Shown here piece by piece: positions 28,068 through 37,044 of a stretch of 64,000 bases of DNA (position 1 is the first letter of the stretch; each line of letters starts with the position of its first letter). Made by a program: the position numbers and the translations under genes. The notes below the pieces were generated by a model, which searched no databases, was not told the origin of the DNA, and saw nothing but the letters and a program-made list of their open reading frames with translations. The DNA comes from Tianweitania sediminis (lineage in GTDB: Bacteria > Pseudomonadota > Alphaproteobacteria > Rhizobiales > Rhizobiaceae): positions 310,001 to 374,000 of the forward strand of contig NZ_JAGIYY010000004.1 in assembly GCF_017813335.1 (NCBI RefSeq), in the 5' to 3' direction.

Positions 28068-28838
28068 CTAGCGCTTGCGGCTGGCGAAAAAGGCCGCCAC
28101 AGCGGATGTGAAGTCAGGCGACCGGCCAGCCTCGCCTTGCAGGTCGCGTTCCAGCGCAAGAAGCGCATCGAGATCGGCTTCGGCCGCCTGGGTAATCAGC
28201 CGCTTGGTGGACGCGATCCCGGTCGCCGAAAGTCCAGCCAGCTTGGCAGCGACCTTTTGCGCTTCTGCTTCCAGATCTCCATCGTCGAAGACCTTCCAAA
28301 CCAGACCCCATTCCAGGGCCTGTTCGGCGGAAATCCGATCACCGAGCAGCATCATGCCGGAGGCACGGACGCGGCCAAGCATGCGGGTGAGGAAGATGGT
28401 GTTGCCGGCATCAGGAACTAGCGCGATGTTCAGGAAAGGCTCGTAGAAGTAGGCAGATCTGGCCGCCAGGACGATATCGCCTGCCAGGGCGAGACCCACG
28501 GCTGCGCCGGCGCAAGGGCCGTTCACCACCGAAATGATCGGTAGCCGCGACTGCCGCATCGCGTGCACCAGCGGGTTGAAGTGTTCTTCCAGCACGCGCT
28601 CAAGGGCAGGGGTGGAGCTGGGATCGACGGTCGCGAGATCATAGCCCGCTCCGAAGGCACGCCCTTGGCCGGTCAGAACCACGACACGCAGACTTGCGTC
28701 CGCTTCCGCCTTCCGCAACGCGGATGTAAGCTCGTCAGCCGTTTCATCGCGGTAGGCATTGAGCTTTTCAGGGCGGGCCAACGTGATGCGGCACACCGCG
28801 CCATCGGTTTGATAGGTGATGTCTTCAAATTCGGCCAA
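28068..28838 (-). CDS. Enoyl-CoA hydratase/isomerase family protein
   Basis: A 256-residue crotonase-fold protein. ITLARPEKLNAY, GRAFGAGYDLATVD, and the oxyanion-hole segment VNGPCAGAAVGLALAGDI are visible. The position of the first catalytic Glu in the classic hydratase (A-x-x-G/E) reads AGAAVGLAL, so isomerase or other crotonase activity is possible (PaaB/PaaG-like). Start is TTG at 28838 with AGGAGGAG seven bases upstream; an in-frame ATG at 28862 lies inside that ribosome site region. Confidence 0.88.
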   Translation of the reverse strand: MAEFEDITYQTDGAVCRITLARPEKLNAYRDETADELTSALRKAEADASLRVVVLTGQGRAFGAGYDLATVDPSSTPALERVLEEHFNPLVHAMRQSRLPIISVVNGPCAGAAVGLALAGDIVLAARSAYFYEPFLNIALVPDAGNTIFLTRMLGRVRASGMMLLGDRISAEQALEWGLVWKVFDDGDLEAEAQKVAAKLAGLSATGIASTKRLITQAAEADLDALLALERDLQGEAGRSPDFTSAVAAFFASRKR

Positions 28839-28985
28839 CGCGCATCTCCTCCTGCGGGTCAACTCACGACGGCGTTCACCGAACGCCGTCTGCCGGCCGA
28901 TTTTCTACGACGTTTCACCTTCGCCGCAAAGTCACCTAACAAATGTTTTTTTGGCTGGGAAAACTGATCGGCCGTTGAGTGGCGA

Positions 28986-29162
28986 TCACTTTGAGACGGG
29001 CGCCGCGTGCGCCTTGTGCCAGTCCTTGCCGTACATGTGATGCGGCACTTCATGCAGAACAACAAACATCGCGAGGAGCATTACGATCACCGGACCGACG
29101 ATTCGCAGCAGGTAAAGGTTGGAGCGCCAAAAGGCGCGGAGCGCAGCAGGCAGAGGGGGCAT
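28986..29162 (-). CDS. Small single-helix membrane protein
   Basis: A 58-residue protein starting MPPLPAALRAFWRSNLYLLR with one transmembrane helix (IVGPVIVMLLAMFVVLHEV) and a His/Lys-rich C-terminus. Family not recognised. It abuts the tRNA-Val remnant, where the 3' end of the tRNA would lie just upstream of it on the same strand. It is the last chromosomal gene before the inserted element. Confidence 0.6.
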   Translation of the reverse strand: MPPLPAALRAFWRSNLYLLRIVGPVIVMLLAMFVVLHEVPHHMYGKDWHKAHAAPVSK

Positions 29163-29181
29163 GGAAGCGGCACCTGGAGAA

Positions 29182-29229
29182 TGGTGGGCGATGAGAGACT
29201 CGAACTCCCGACATCCTCGGTGTAAACGA
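29182..29229 (-). other. attachment-site remnant: 3' half of tRNA-Val(UAC)
   Basis: The minus strand reads TCGTTTACACCGAGG, then ATGTCGGGAGTTCGAGTC and TCTCATCGCCCACCA. These are a tRNA anticodon loop (TTTACAC, anticodon TAC), variable region, T arm, acceptor 3' strand and CCA. Above 29229 the sequence no longer fits the 5' half (expected CCTCG stem, D arm and GGGCGAT acceptor are missing). This is what site-specific integration into a tRNA 3' end leaves at the far junction. The integrase gene begins 140 bp away. No other copy is in the window. Confidence 0.85.
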
Positions 29230-29366
29230 TGAGCCTTGGGATAGAAACCGCAGGGTTGCGGGCTTTGTTCATCGAGTTCGTTCCTGTTCGTTCCCCTTAA
29301 TTCCCGTTGTTCCGGTGGCAAACGGTGGCGGTTGGTGGCGGTAATCGCGTCCGCCACCGGCCGGGT

Positions 29367-30920
29367 TCAACGTAGGCTCGCCAGTTTAGCATGGCCGAGA
29401 TTATCCGTCGCCGGCTCGGAACGCTTGTCGCCGAAACCCTTCCAGTTTCCGGATCGCCCGGCCTGCCTGATGCGAGAGCGCAGGCTGTCAATGCCGGACG
29501 CGGGGGTCGCGTCGATCAAGGCGGTAACGCTGGCGGGCGCATCGAACGCTTCCGCAAGATCGTAGAGGCTCCGACGCCGCTCCTCCAGCAGGAGCGCTTC
29601 CAATGGGTCGGCTGCCTGCCTCGGAGCGACCGAGCTGCGGCCGACCGCCCGGTCCGCGAACGCATCCCTGATAGATGCCTGGAAGTCGACCGAGTACTTT
29701 CCGTAGACTTTCAGGAGCACCTGCACGTCCATTCCTAGGAAGCCCGCGATGTCGTAGGGGTTGAGCTTCTTCGAGGACGAAAGTAGCCACGTCGCCGCGG
29801 AGTGCCTGAAGGTGTGGATCGACCGCCCGGGAGCTTCGTCTCCGAGGACCTCCCGCACGAGGCGGTAGAAGGCGCTGGAGACCTTGACCGGCCTTCCACG
29901 GTATTCCGTAAGGAAGCGGAGGCCCTGATCCTTCCACTTCCGGCACCACAGCAAGAGGGTAGGGTGCAGGACGCACGGGTCGGCACGCTTGTTGCCCGCC
30001 ACGTTCTCGCCGTCCCATGACCGCCAGAACACGCCCTTGTCGACATCGATCCAAGGGTGGCCGGGAATGTCATAGAAGGATGCCATCTCGCAGCGTTCGG
30101 AACGCGTCCCGGTTCCTGCCGCCACGAGGATCAGGCGCGCTATGTGCCTCATCGGGCGGAGGGAGGTCTCCTTCACAACGCCCGCCTTCTCGGCGCCGGA
30201 CTTCTTAGCCGAGTAGACGTATCGGCCCTTCTTCCGCCAGGCGTACAGGACCATCTTCGCAACGTGGCCCCGGGTGTAGAAAGTCGTTCGCTTTCGGCGG
30301 GGGTGTTTGGGGATGTCCCAGTAGAGCGCGACCGACTCGCACTTGTTCTCGGACATCGCAAAGCGAACGGCTGCCTTAAGGTCATCGAGGCATCGCCCCT
30401 TGTAGGAAGGGGTCAGGGCGATGGTCTCGCCCTTCTTGTTCTTGGCTTCTTTCCCGAAAGCGCGGCACCTATCCGTGTTGATCTGGGAGACGTACTTGTC
30501 GCCCCACCAGTCCAGGAGGTGTTCCAGACGGCGCTTCAGCTCGCCGACCTGCTTGTGGTCGACCCCCGCCTTCGGCTGCTTCCCCTTGGTGCTGAGACGG
30601 GCGGCAAGTTCCGCCACCCTGTGATGCTGGTAGAGCATCAGGGCGGTGGCTATGGGGTATTCGCGTGCGGGCGTGGCCGGGCTGTCGTCCGACGCGTTCA
30701 GGTTCAGAGCTTTCTTCTGGTACTCCCGGACGTTGTACTCGTGGAGCTTCAGCTTGGCTTCTTCATGCTCGCTCTCGCCGCAGCCAGTGCTAACTGGAGA
30801 CTTGTCTCCGTCCTTGATGACCCAAGCTGGGCGGTGCGTGAGCTTGCCGGCCTTGTACCTGGCGCGGCGGAGGATGAGGTGTGGTTCCCTGCGTTTCTGC
30901 GGCATGTCTTTTCCAGCCAT
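29367..30920 (-). CDS. int: Tyrosine-type site-specific integrase
   Basis: A roughly 517-residue phage/island integrase. The catalytic set is visible: Arg in AAGTGTRSERCEMA, His-x-x-Arg in SIHTFRHSAATWLL, and the nucleophile Tyr in QVLLKVYGKYSVDF. The N-terminal part (RREPHLILRRARYKAGKLTH) has the charged arm-binding character usual in this class. ATG 30920 or 30905 are the likely starts. The gene lies next to the tRNA-Val remnant, its probable target. Frame is intact, so recombination may still be possible. Confidence 0.9.
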   Translation of the reverse strand: MAGKDMPQKRREPHLILRRARYKAGKLTHRPAWVIKDGDKSPVSTGCGESEHEEAKLKLHEYNVREYQKKALNLNASDDSPATPAREYPIATALMLYQHHRVAELAARLSTKGKQPKAGVDHKQVGELKRRLEHLLDWWGDKYVSQINTDRCRAFGKEAKNKKGETIALTPSYKGRCLDDLKAAVRFAMSENKCESVALYWDIPKHPRRKRTTFYTRGHVAKMVLYAWRKKGRYVYSAKKSGAEKAGVVKETSLRPMRHIARLILVAAGTGTRSERCEMASFYDIPGHPWIDVDKGVFWRSWDGENVAGNKRADPCVLHPTLLLWCRKWKDQGLRFLTEYRGRPVKVSSAFYRLVREVLGDEAPGRSIHTFRHSAATWLLSSSKKLNPYDIAGFLGMDVQVLLKVYGKYSVDFQASIRDAFADRAVGRSSVAPRQAADPLEALLLEERRRSLYDLAEAFDAPASVTALIDATPASGIDSLRSRIRQAGRSGNWKGFGDKRSEPATDNLGHAKLASLR

Positions 30921-31276
30921 TCGCGCACCCAGCGGCGCGTCGTGTACATATTTTTGGTGTTGAGCCACCCGTAACTGAGCTCGCCGCGCGCGATAGCGGC
31001 GCGCAGCGTCTTCTCCTTCACGGTCTCGGACGCGGACCTTAGTTCCGGGCTGACCGTATGAGAGCCCCCGATCTCGGGAAGCGTAAGCGCCTGCTCCAGT
31101 GTGAGCGGCGCCTCGTCGTGCAGGTCCTTGGGCAGCGCGCCGCGCCGGAAGTCTTCCCAGACCCCCATTAATACATGCGGCCGTGACAGGCTCTCGATGA
31201 GGTCGTCGACCTCCATCATGAGCAGCTCTTCGCCCAGGCGGGCTTTGCCCTCGGCCAAGGCCCGTTCGTAGTCCAT
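30749..31276 (-). CDS. Excisionase-like/helix-turn-helix protein upstream of int
   Basis: From ATG 31276 (MDYERALAEGKARLGEELLM, with GAGGG upstream) the product is acidic and helical, then shows LRAAIARGELSYGWLNTKNM and YTTRRWVREWLEK. This resembles the MerR-like winged helix of phage excisionases (residue pattern aaIrrGeL...yt.r.v.eWl). The last 57 codons overlap the integrase start in another frame and are Ser/Thr/Arg-rich, unlike the rest; the true stop may have been lost by an indel. The partner role with int is inferred from position. Confidence 0.6.
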   Translation of the reverse strand: MDYERALAEGKARLGEELLMMEVDDLIESLSRPHVLMGVWEDFRRGALPKDLHDEAPLTLEQALTLPEIGGSHTVSPELRSASETVKEKTLRAAIARGELSYGWLNTKNMYTTRRWVREWLEKTCRRNAGNHTSSSAAPGTRPASSRTAQLGSSRTETSLQLALAAARASMKKPS

Positions 31277-31455
31277 AGGTGGTCCCTCGTCGTCCATGTG
31301 CGCCCCCACGCTCGCGGGACGCGCAAGGTCCCGGAGTCGGCTTTAGACCGTTGCCCGTGAAGGCGCGGTGATCTGATTGGGTAAAATGCCGCCTCTCGCG
31401 GCCCGGCAGCATGGCCGGGTGTGACTACCCCATAAAGCCGTCGGGCGGCCCCAGG

Positions 31456-32042
31456 ATGTCGGGGGTTCGACTAGCAGGAAGAAAGGCGGGGGGCAAGTAC
31501 GCTTCGGAGCTGACGGACGGGCTTCTCAAGGGCCAGGAAACCAAGCTCGTGACCATTCGGACCAGCCAGGATGCCTGGGTCGCTTTCCCACGCACCAAGG
31601 GCGACCAGGGCTGGCTGACGCTGGACGACGTCGACCTCGTCCTCGCGGGTTCCGTCGACGACAAGCACCCGCCTCGCGAGGTCCGCGCGCACCTGATCCC
31701 GGCGGACGAGATGCGCGCCCTCTATGACCGGGCCTACGCCGCCCGCCGGGAGGCAGGCTACACGCTGCCCGTCGGGCGCGGCATTTGGCTGTCGCTGGAC
31801 GAGAAGGAGGTCGCGGACCGGTCACGCTCGTCGGCGCCGGCGCGGGCCTCGACTACCCGGCCATCTACACGCAGCGGCTGGACGGCAGCGCGCACATGGA
31901 GCCGGAGGCGCGCGAGGCGGTCGAGCAGGCGGGAGAGGAAGAGGACGGCGAGGCTCCGCTGACCATCGTGGAGGCCAAGCGCCGCCTGGCGTTGACGTTC
32001 GGGGTCGATCCGTCGGCCATCAAGATCATCGTGGAAGGATGA
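31456..32042 (+). pseudogene. Hypothetical island protein with one frameshift
   Basis: The first part (MSGVRLAGRKAGGKYASELT to GRGIWLSLDEKEVAD) and the second (VTLVGAGAGLDYPAIYTQRL to FGVDPSAIKIIVEG) are in different frames joined near 31815. Together they would give about 195 residues with similar codon use. The N-terminal part contains VTIRTSQDAWVAFP and a WLTLDDVDLVLAG segment. No family recognised. Its 3' part lies antisense to the extended end of the FtsH-like gene. Confidence 0.55.
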
Positions 32043-34097
32043 CGAAGACAAGTTCGGCTGTATCGCCGAAGCGGAGGCAAGGATCACGCCTTCCTCCGCT
32101 GCTCGTTGCGACACTAGAAGGAGACGCGGCTGCCGATCGAGCAGCTCGCGCACCTCGTCTCCGGAAAGCCGACCGCGTGCGCGCAGCGCCTCCGCCACCC
32201 GCTCCACGTCCTCGCGCCGCTCCTGCACGATGCCGCGGGCACGCTCGAGGCATGCGGCCAGCACCTCGTCGACGCGGCGCCGTAAGCTGAAGTCGACGCG
32301 CACGAGACGAGCGATGTCGCTGTCGAAAGCGCCGAGGTAAGCCAGTCCTTGGCCCAGTCCGACGGAAGCTTCCATAATCGACGCGTAGGTTGTCGCGCGT
32401 GCGAGGTCCGAGGTTTCCGTCCCGCCTGCGCCGTCAGCGCGGTCGCCGAAGAACACTTCCTCCGCTGCGGAGCCCGAAAGTGCGCGTACGATCCGGTCGA
32501 GATACATAGCCCGTGTGCTGGAATGTGTATCGTCGTTCTCGAAAGCCACGCCGCCTGCCTTCCATTCACGCTCGCCGGAAGGAATTTCGCTCACGACCAT
32601 CGCCGACCTCACACGCCACTCCAGAGCCTCTCCGACAACCGCATGCCCCGCTTCGTGCACGCACGACCGCCAGACCAGCACGGGCTGGATAGGCACCATC
32701 GACGGCAGCTCTCCGGACAGATCGTCGAGCACCATATCCCTGCGAGCGCGCCGCGCCGTGCGCCGCCCGCTGCGCACGATCTGCTCGAGCGCAGCGCCGG
32801 ACCAGCCCTCGGTCCTTCCGGCGAGGCCGGAGAGGTCCGCATCCGGGAGCGCGCCGCCGAGGTGCCAGCGCAGGATTCCCTCGCGGCCTTCTGCGTCCGG
32901 CAGCGGGATGTGCACGTGCCTGTCGAGCCGGCCCGGCCGGATCAGGGCAGCATCGAGCCGCGAGGGGTGGTTGCAGGCGCCAACGACGACCACGCCCTCG
33001 CGGCTGTCCGCCCCGTCGATGCACTCGAGAAGAGCGGCCACGACCTGGCTGCAGTAGTTGACATCACGCGGATCGAACGTCTCCCGGTCACCAATGGCAT
33101 CGACCTCGTCAATGAAGACGATGCTCGGCGCGTGCTTGTTGGCTTCGTCGAAAGCTGCACGCATGGCCTTGAGCATGTCTCCCAAGTGACCTTTCGCCTG
33201 CCACCGACCGATGGAGCCGACGACGAGATGCACCCCGCAGGTCCGCGCAAGGGCTCCCGCGAACGTGGTCTTCCCGGTACCGGGAGGACCCGACAGCAGG
33301 ATGCCGCGATCAACGTCCGCCCAGCCAATCCGGCCCGCCTGCCAGTCGGCGAGGTCGATCGCCAGCTCGCGTCCCCACGTTCCCGCCTCGCCGAGTCCAT
33401 GCAGGTCATCGAGCGTCGGCAGGGGAGCGGCGGGCCTCTCCGCGGGAGCCTCTTCCTCGGCGACCGGCATCTCCAGCCGCCTGAAGGACTCGGTCACGCG
33501 GCGGCCTTTCCGGAAAGCCACCAGCCGTTCAACCGGCGCGGCAGCAGCCTTCCGCGCCTGAGCCTCGGTGAGCCTGGCTCCGAGGTTGCGATGCGCTGCC
33601 GCGTGTACGTGCCGGGGATCGACACCGTCGACGGTGACCACGCCATCTGCGGCGATTTCGAAGTCGGCGGGAAGGAGGGAAGCGTCTTCGGTGACGACGA
33701 TCAGGCGCGTCCGCTTCAGGGCCTGCCTGAAGCTCTCGTCGCGGATGCGGGCGCGGTCCTTAGAGTCGAGGAAGAAGATGTCGCCTTGGCTCGCGAAGGT
33801 CGGTCGCAGGAACCCTTGAAGCGCCGCTTTGAAGTACGAGCGCCAGCCGGCCGGGATCACGACGGCGACGACAATCGGGGTACCATCTTCGTGCCAGCCG
33901 TGGAAAGGCCGCAGCGCGCGGACCAGCGCGCAAGCAGCGACGTAGTCCGCGAAGCGCTGCAACTTGGGCATCTGAGGCCCGGAGCGGCGAGGGCGCGCGA
34001 CTTCCTCGACTGCCGCTTGGAAGCTGCTGTCGTCGAGGTCGTCGGCGGAAGAGAGGTCGTTCAGCCTTCTTTTTTTCACGAGTGGATCCTTGGGCAT
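31758..34097 (-). CDS. FtsH-like AAA+ zinc metalloprotease of the inserted element
   Basis: A 779-residue protein. Residues 1-230 form an unrecognised N-terminal region without transmembrane helices. The AAA domain has Walker A GPPGTGKT (270-277), Walker B FIDEVD (329-333 region) and RPGRLDRHV second-region Arg fingers. The M41 peptidase domain has HEAGH (481-485) and a third zinc ligand Asp564 (ETSDLARATTYA). Unlike housekeeping FtsH it lacks membrane anchors. The family-like part ends near residue 655; the last 125 residues run antisense over the neighbouring gene, and a neighbouring frame stops at 32114, so the native end may be there. Substrate unknown. Confidence 0.85.
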   Translation of the reverse strand: MPKDPLVKKRRLNDLSSADDLDDSSFQAAVEEVARPRRSGPQMPKLQRFADYVAACALVRALRPFHGWHEDGTPIVVAVVIPAGWRSYFKAALQGFLRPTFASQGDIFFLDSKDRARIRDESFRQALKRTRLIVVTEDASLLPADFEIAADGVVTVDGVDPRHVHAAAHRNLGARLTEAQARKAAAAPVERLVAFRKGRRVTESFRRLEMPVAEEEAPAERPAAPLPTLDDLHGLGEAGTWGRELAIDLADWQAGRIGWADVDRGILLSGPPGTGKTTFAGALARTCGVHLVVGSIGRWQAKGHLGDMLKAMRAAFDEANKHAPSIVFIDEVDAIGDRETFDPRDVNYCSQVVAALLECIDGADSREGVVVVGACNHPSRLDAALIRPGRLDRHVHIPLPDAEGREGILRWHLGGALPDADLSGLAGRTEGWSGAALEQIVRSGRRTARRARRDMVLDDLSGELPSMVPIQPVLVWRSCVHEAGHAVVGEALEWRVRSAMVVSEIPSGEREWKAGGVAFENDDTHSSTRAMYLDRIVRALSGSAAEEVFFGDRADGAGGTETSDLARATTYASIMEASVGLGQGLAYLGAFDSDIARLVRVDFSLRRRVDEVLAACLERARGIVQERREDVERVAEALRARGRLSGDEVRELLDRQPRLLLVSQRAAEEGVILASASAIQPNLSSSSFHDDLDGRRIDPERQRQAALGLHDGQRSLAVLFLSRLLDRLARLRLHVRAAVQPLRVDGRVVEARAGADERDRSATSFSSSDSQMPRPTGSV

Positions 34098-34151
34098 GGC
34101 TCCGCCCTCCGGCGGGATGCCGGGGGCGGAGGTAGTCGGCAGTTCGGAAGG

Positions 34152-34712
34152 TCAGGCGGCGGCTTTGATCGTAGCCGCAGCGGAGGTCAGTTCCTTGAAC
34201 GTGCGAGGCACGTAGGACACGTCCGGCATGTCCACTCCCACGTCCCGCGCGCGGGGATGCGGATGCGCGAGGTTGCCGTGGCTGTGGCCGTAGAAATGCC
34301 ACCCAGTCTCGCGGTGAGCCGCTTGCCACGTGAGGTGCGCGTAGTGGGACAAGAAGACCCTGCAGCCCTCATCCTTCACTTCCAGCGTCTCCGTCGGCGG
34401 CTGCTCCCAGCCGAGCGCCATGATGTGGGGCAGCGGGTCCTGGGGACCCCGGCGGCAGTCGTGGTTGCCGAACAGGAGGTACTTGCGGCCGTTCAGCCGT
34501 TTGAACACGGATGTCGCGTGCTCCCGCGTGGACAGGGCGAAATCGCCAAGGTGGTAGACGATGTCGTGCGGCGCCACGGTGGCGTTCCACAGGTCGATCA
34601 TCGTCTCGTCCATCTCTCGAACGGACGAGAACGGACGCTCGCAGTGGCCGAGGATCATCTCGTGTCCGAAATGCGTGTCCGCGACGTAGAATTTCCGGGT
34701 GAAGTTCTTCAT
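34152..34712 (-). CDS. Calcineurin-like metallophosphoesterase
   Basis: A 186-residue phosphoesterase. All metal-ligand motifs are present: VADTHFGH (D-x-H), HLGDFAL (GD), LLFGNHDCRR (GNHD), LSHYAHL, and FYGHSHGNLAHP (GHSH-like). Similar small phage- and plasmid-borne enzymes act on nucleic-acid or nucleotide phosphates. ATG 34712 has AGGAGAG upstream. It lies 54 bp upstream of the FtsH-like gene on the same strand and may be co-transcribed with it. Confidence 0.9.
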   Translation of the reverse strand: MKNFTRKFYVADTHFGHEMILGHCERPFSSVREMDETMIDLWNATVAPHDIVYHLGDFALSTREHATSVFKRLNGRKYLLFGNHDCRRGPQDPLPHIMALGWEQPPTETLEVKDEGCRVFLSHYAHLTWQAAHRETGWHFYGHSHGNLAHPHPRARDVGVDMPDVSYVPRTFKELTSAAATIKAAA

Positions 34713-34966
34713 GGCATTGCTCTCCTTGGATACGGTCTGCTGATCGCGCCATGGCTGGCGCGGCGGTGTCAGGCAGGTATGCGTATCGAGAGCGTGCTCA
34801 TGGCTGTGGTCCCTTGCTGCGAACGTCTTATCCTAGAAGATCTAAGGAAGTGCGATCGCTGACCCTCGATTACAGGCCCCGCTGACGCGGCGTCAAGCGC
34901 CTCTCTGACAACCATCGATCCCGCCGGCGTTTGTCCCTTGCATGGTTTCGGCTGACCATCGTTGTG

Positions 34967-36946
34967 ATGAATGGGATCGTCACACATAACCGCGGGCAGG
35001 GCGCGCAGGCTTTCGAAGCCGCGTACTCGGCCGCGCGCGCTCTGCGCACCGCCGCCATCGATGACCACCGCCGCGAGAAAAGGCGCCCCAAGGACCGCAA
35101 GCGCCGCGTCATGCCGGAGGGCCTGACGGCTGCGGAGGAGCATGCGTGGCGCCAGAAGGAGGCTCTCCGCATCGAGAACGCATCCTTCTTCGCCGAGGAC
35201 TCCCGCTTCCAGGCAGGACTCATCCGCGAAAGGCTCGAGGATGGTTTCCGCATGCGCTCGGGGCGCGTGGTCTGCGGCCGCTGGCGCGAGGGCGTTCACG
35301 AGAAGGGGCTGCGCAGCAACTCGCTTGGCCTGCCCGGCAAGATGTTCGTCGCCGCCTGCCGCCGGGGCGGGAACCTGAGGATGTCATGGGACAAGGCGAA
35401 CCTCGGCTACGAAAGCAGGTCGAAGCTCCTGAGCCTGGATGCGCCGTACTACGAAGCGAACAAGGAGTTCCTTGGCTTCTGGCGCATCGACGTAGACGGA
35501 ACGTGGCCGGACATCTACGCCTTCCGCGATGACGTGTACCAGCTTGTCGGCAGCAGGATCCCGTTCGCTCCGCACTTGGTGGCAGGCGACGAGCTGCCCG
35601 ACGGACGTTTCGTGAAGCCGCACCTGATCTTCTTCCTGCCTTATGGCCAAGCCGTCTGGAACAAGCCGGAAGACCCGCGCTGCAACATGCGTACCGTGAA
35701 ATTCTTCGAGGCTGTCTACTACGGCATCGTGGACGCTCTGGAGTCGCTTGGCGCCGACCCGGGCGCTCCGGCGACGACACAGCGCGGAAAGAGTCCCCTG
35801 TCGCCGATGTTCGAGTCCTTCTCCATGAACGACAGGGAGTTCATGTCCCTGAGCGAGTGGGCGGAGTGGGTCGATACGAGCCTGAACCGAGAGGCGCTCG
35901 TCCGCCAGCATGCGGCAGAACATGCCGGAACCGAGGTGAAGACCTCGAACGAGCTTTTCACCGCCGTGCAGCGGGAGGCGTATGGCCTTCTCCGCAAGTG
36001 GTACTTCGAGTCCGACCTGCGCATCCGCGGCCGGACGGAAGGGGGTCTCGCCGACGAACTGCACGAGGCGCTCGAGCCGGTGGCCCAGGAGATCGCCGCC
36101 GGCCTCGGCGGCAGCCTTTCCGAGAAGCAGGTCACGCTGCTGGTCAGCAAGGTTGCGTCATACGCGGCAGGTGCCTTCGACCCCGCGCGCCTGGAGAAGA
36201 AGGACGTGGTTCGGAAGACGCTCCTCCACGTTGTCGACGGGATCGGCTCGGTCCGCGAACGGCAGCAGGTCGCCGCGGCCTACGCGTCGAAGGAGAGGTC
36301 CGACAAGACGCTGGCCCGGCTGGTCGGGGCCTGGGACACGCTGGCCGTCGAGGCTTCCGAGGTGTCGAAGTCGGCCCTGGCTCGCGAGGCAGGCGTGTCG
36401 CGTCCTACCGTCTACGCGAGGTGGGCGGACCTGCAGTCCGTCCTTGAAGGCCGGAAGGGGTGTAAAGTTCGGTGTATAGATAAAAAGCCAGTCGCCACCC
36501 CGGCAGGAACGATCCTTGTCAGGGCCACGGTCCAGAACCCAGCGCCTGAGCTGAACGGTCCTGCCGGGCGCCTCCATGCACCAGCTGTCTCCTGTCTGAC
36601 ATCGGCACGGCTGCCCGAATCCGAATCCTTCACGAAGGCCGATGCTTCGGCAGTCGAAAGGATCGCGACCCCGGGAACGGCAGCCTTCCTCCGGAACGGT
36701 CGCGCGCCTTCGTCGTGCGCTGAGATCGTCCTCCCGCCGTCGGCCTGCCTGCCTGGCGCCGGCGCGGCGGACATGGACCCGCCGTGGCAGGACTCGTGCG
36801 AGGACGAGGACGCGGACGAGCGGGACGAGCTCTCGGAGCAGGAGCGGTTCCTTTCGTCCGACTTTGACGGGGCGCCTCCGTGGGACGGCCATGACGTGGA
36901 CCCCTGGATCGACGCGCCTTCCGTGGGCGGAGGCTGGCTCCAGTGA
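34967..36946 (+). CDS. Replication initiator/primase-like protein of the element
   Basis: A 659-residue protein. The middle part contains FLGFWRIDVDGTWPDIYAF, LPDGRFVKPHLIFFLPYGQ and AVWNKPEDPRCNMRTVKFFE, a pattern of phage/plasmid replicases of the Rep/primase type (PHLIFLL and catalytic Asp strands). Near residue 510 there is a helix-turn-helix (KSALAREAGVSRPTVYARW). The acidic C-terminal tail (CEDEDADERDELSEQE) is probably disordered. Start ATG 34967; an in-frame earlier codon at 34931 is less likely. It faces away from the int/FtsH side. Function is inferred from pattern, not certain. Confidence 0.6.
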   Translation: MNGIVTHNRGQGAQAFEAAYSAARALRTAAIDDHRREKRRPKDRKRRVMPEGLTAAEEHAWRQKEALRIENASFFAEDSRFQAGLIRERLEDGFRMRSGRVVCGRWREGVHEKGLRSNSLGLPGKMFVAACRRGGNLRMSWDKANLGYESRSKLLSLDAPYYEANKEFLGFWRIDVDGTWPDIYAFRDDVYQLVGSRIPFAPHLVAGDELPDGRFVKPHLIFFLPYGQAVWNKPEDPRCNMRTVKFFEAVYYGIVDALESLGADPGAPATTQRGKSPLSPMFESFSMNDREFMSLSEWAEWVDTSLNREALVRQHAAEHAGTEVKTSNELFTAVQREAYGLLRKWYFESDLRIRGRTEGGLADELHEALEPVAQEIAAGLGGSLSEKQVTLLVSKVASYAAGAFDPARLEKKDVVRKTLLHVVDGIGSVRERQQVAAAYASKERSDKTLARLVGAWDTLAVEASEVSKSALAREAGVSRPTVYARWADLQSVLEGRKGCKVRCIDKKPVATPAGTILVRATVQNPAPELNGPAGRLHAPAVSCLTSARLPESESFTKADASAVERIATPGTAAFLRNGRAPSSCAEIVLPPSACLPGAGAADMDPPWQDSCEDEDADERDELSEQERFLSSDFDGAPPWDGHDVDPWIDAPSVGGGWLQ

Positions 36947-37044
36947 CCGCGCAGGAAAAATCCCGTTTGGACGTGTCCAATCTTGTGCCGCTCCCGCCGG
37001 CGCCTGACCATCAGTGCAGTCGCAGCCGGATTGGAGACGAAACG

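Noticed and set aside
32349-34862. 837-residue plus-strand frame opposite the FtsH-like gene
   Set aside because: The minus strand has Walker A, Walker B and HEXXH motifs; the plus frame has none.
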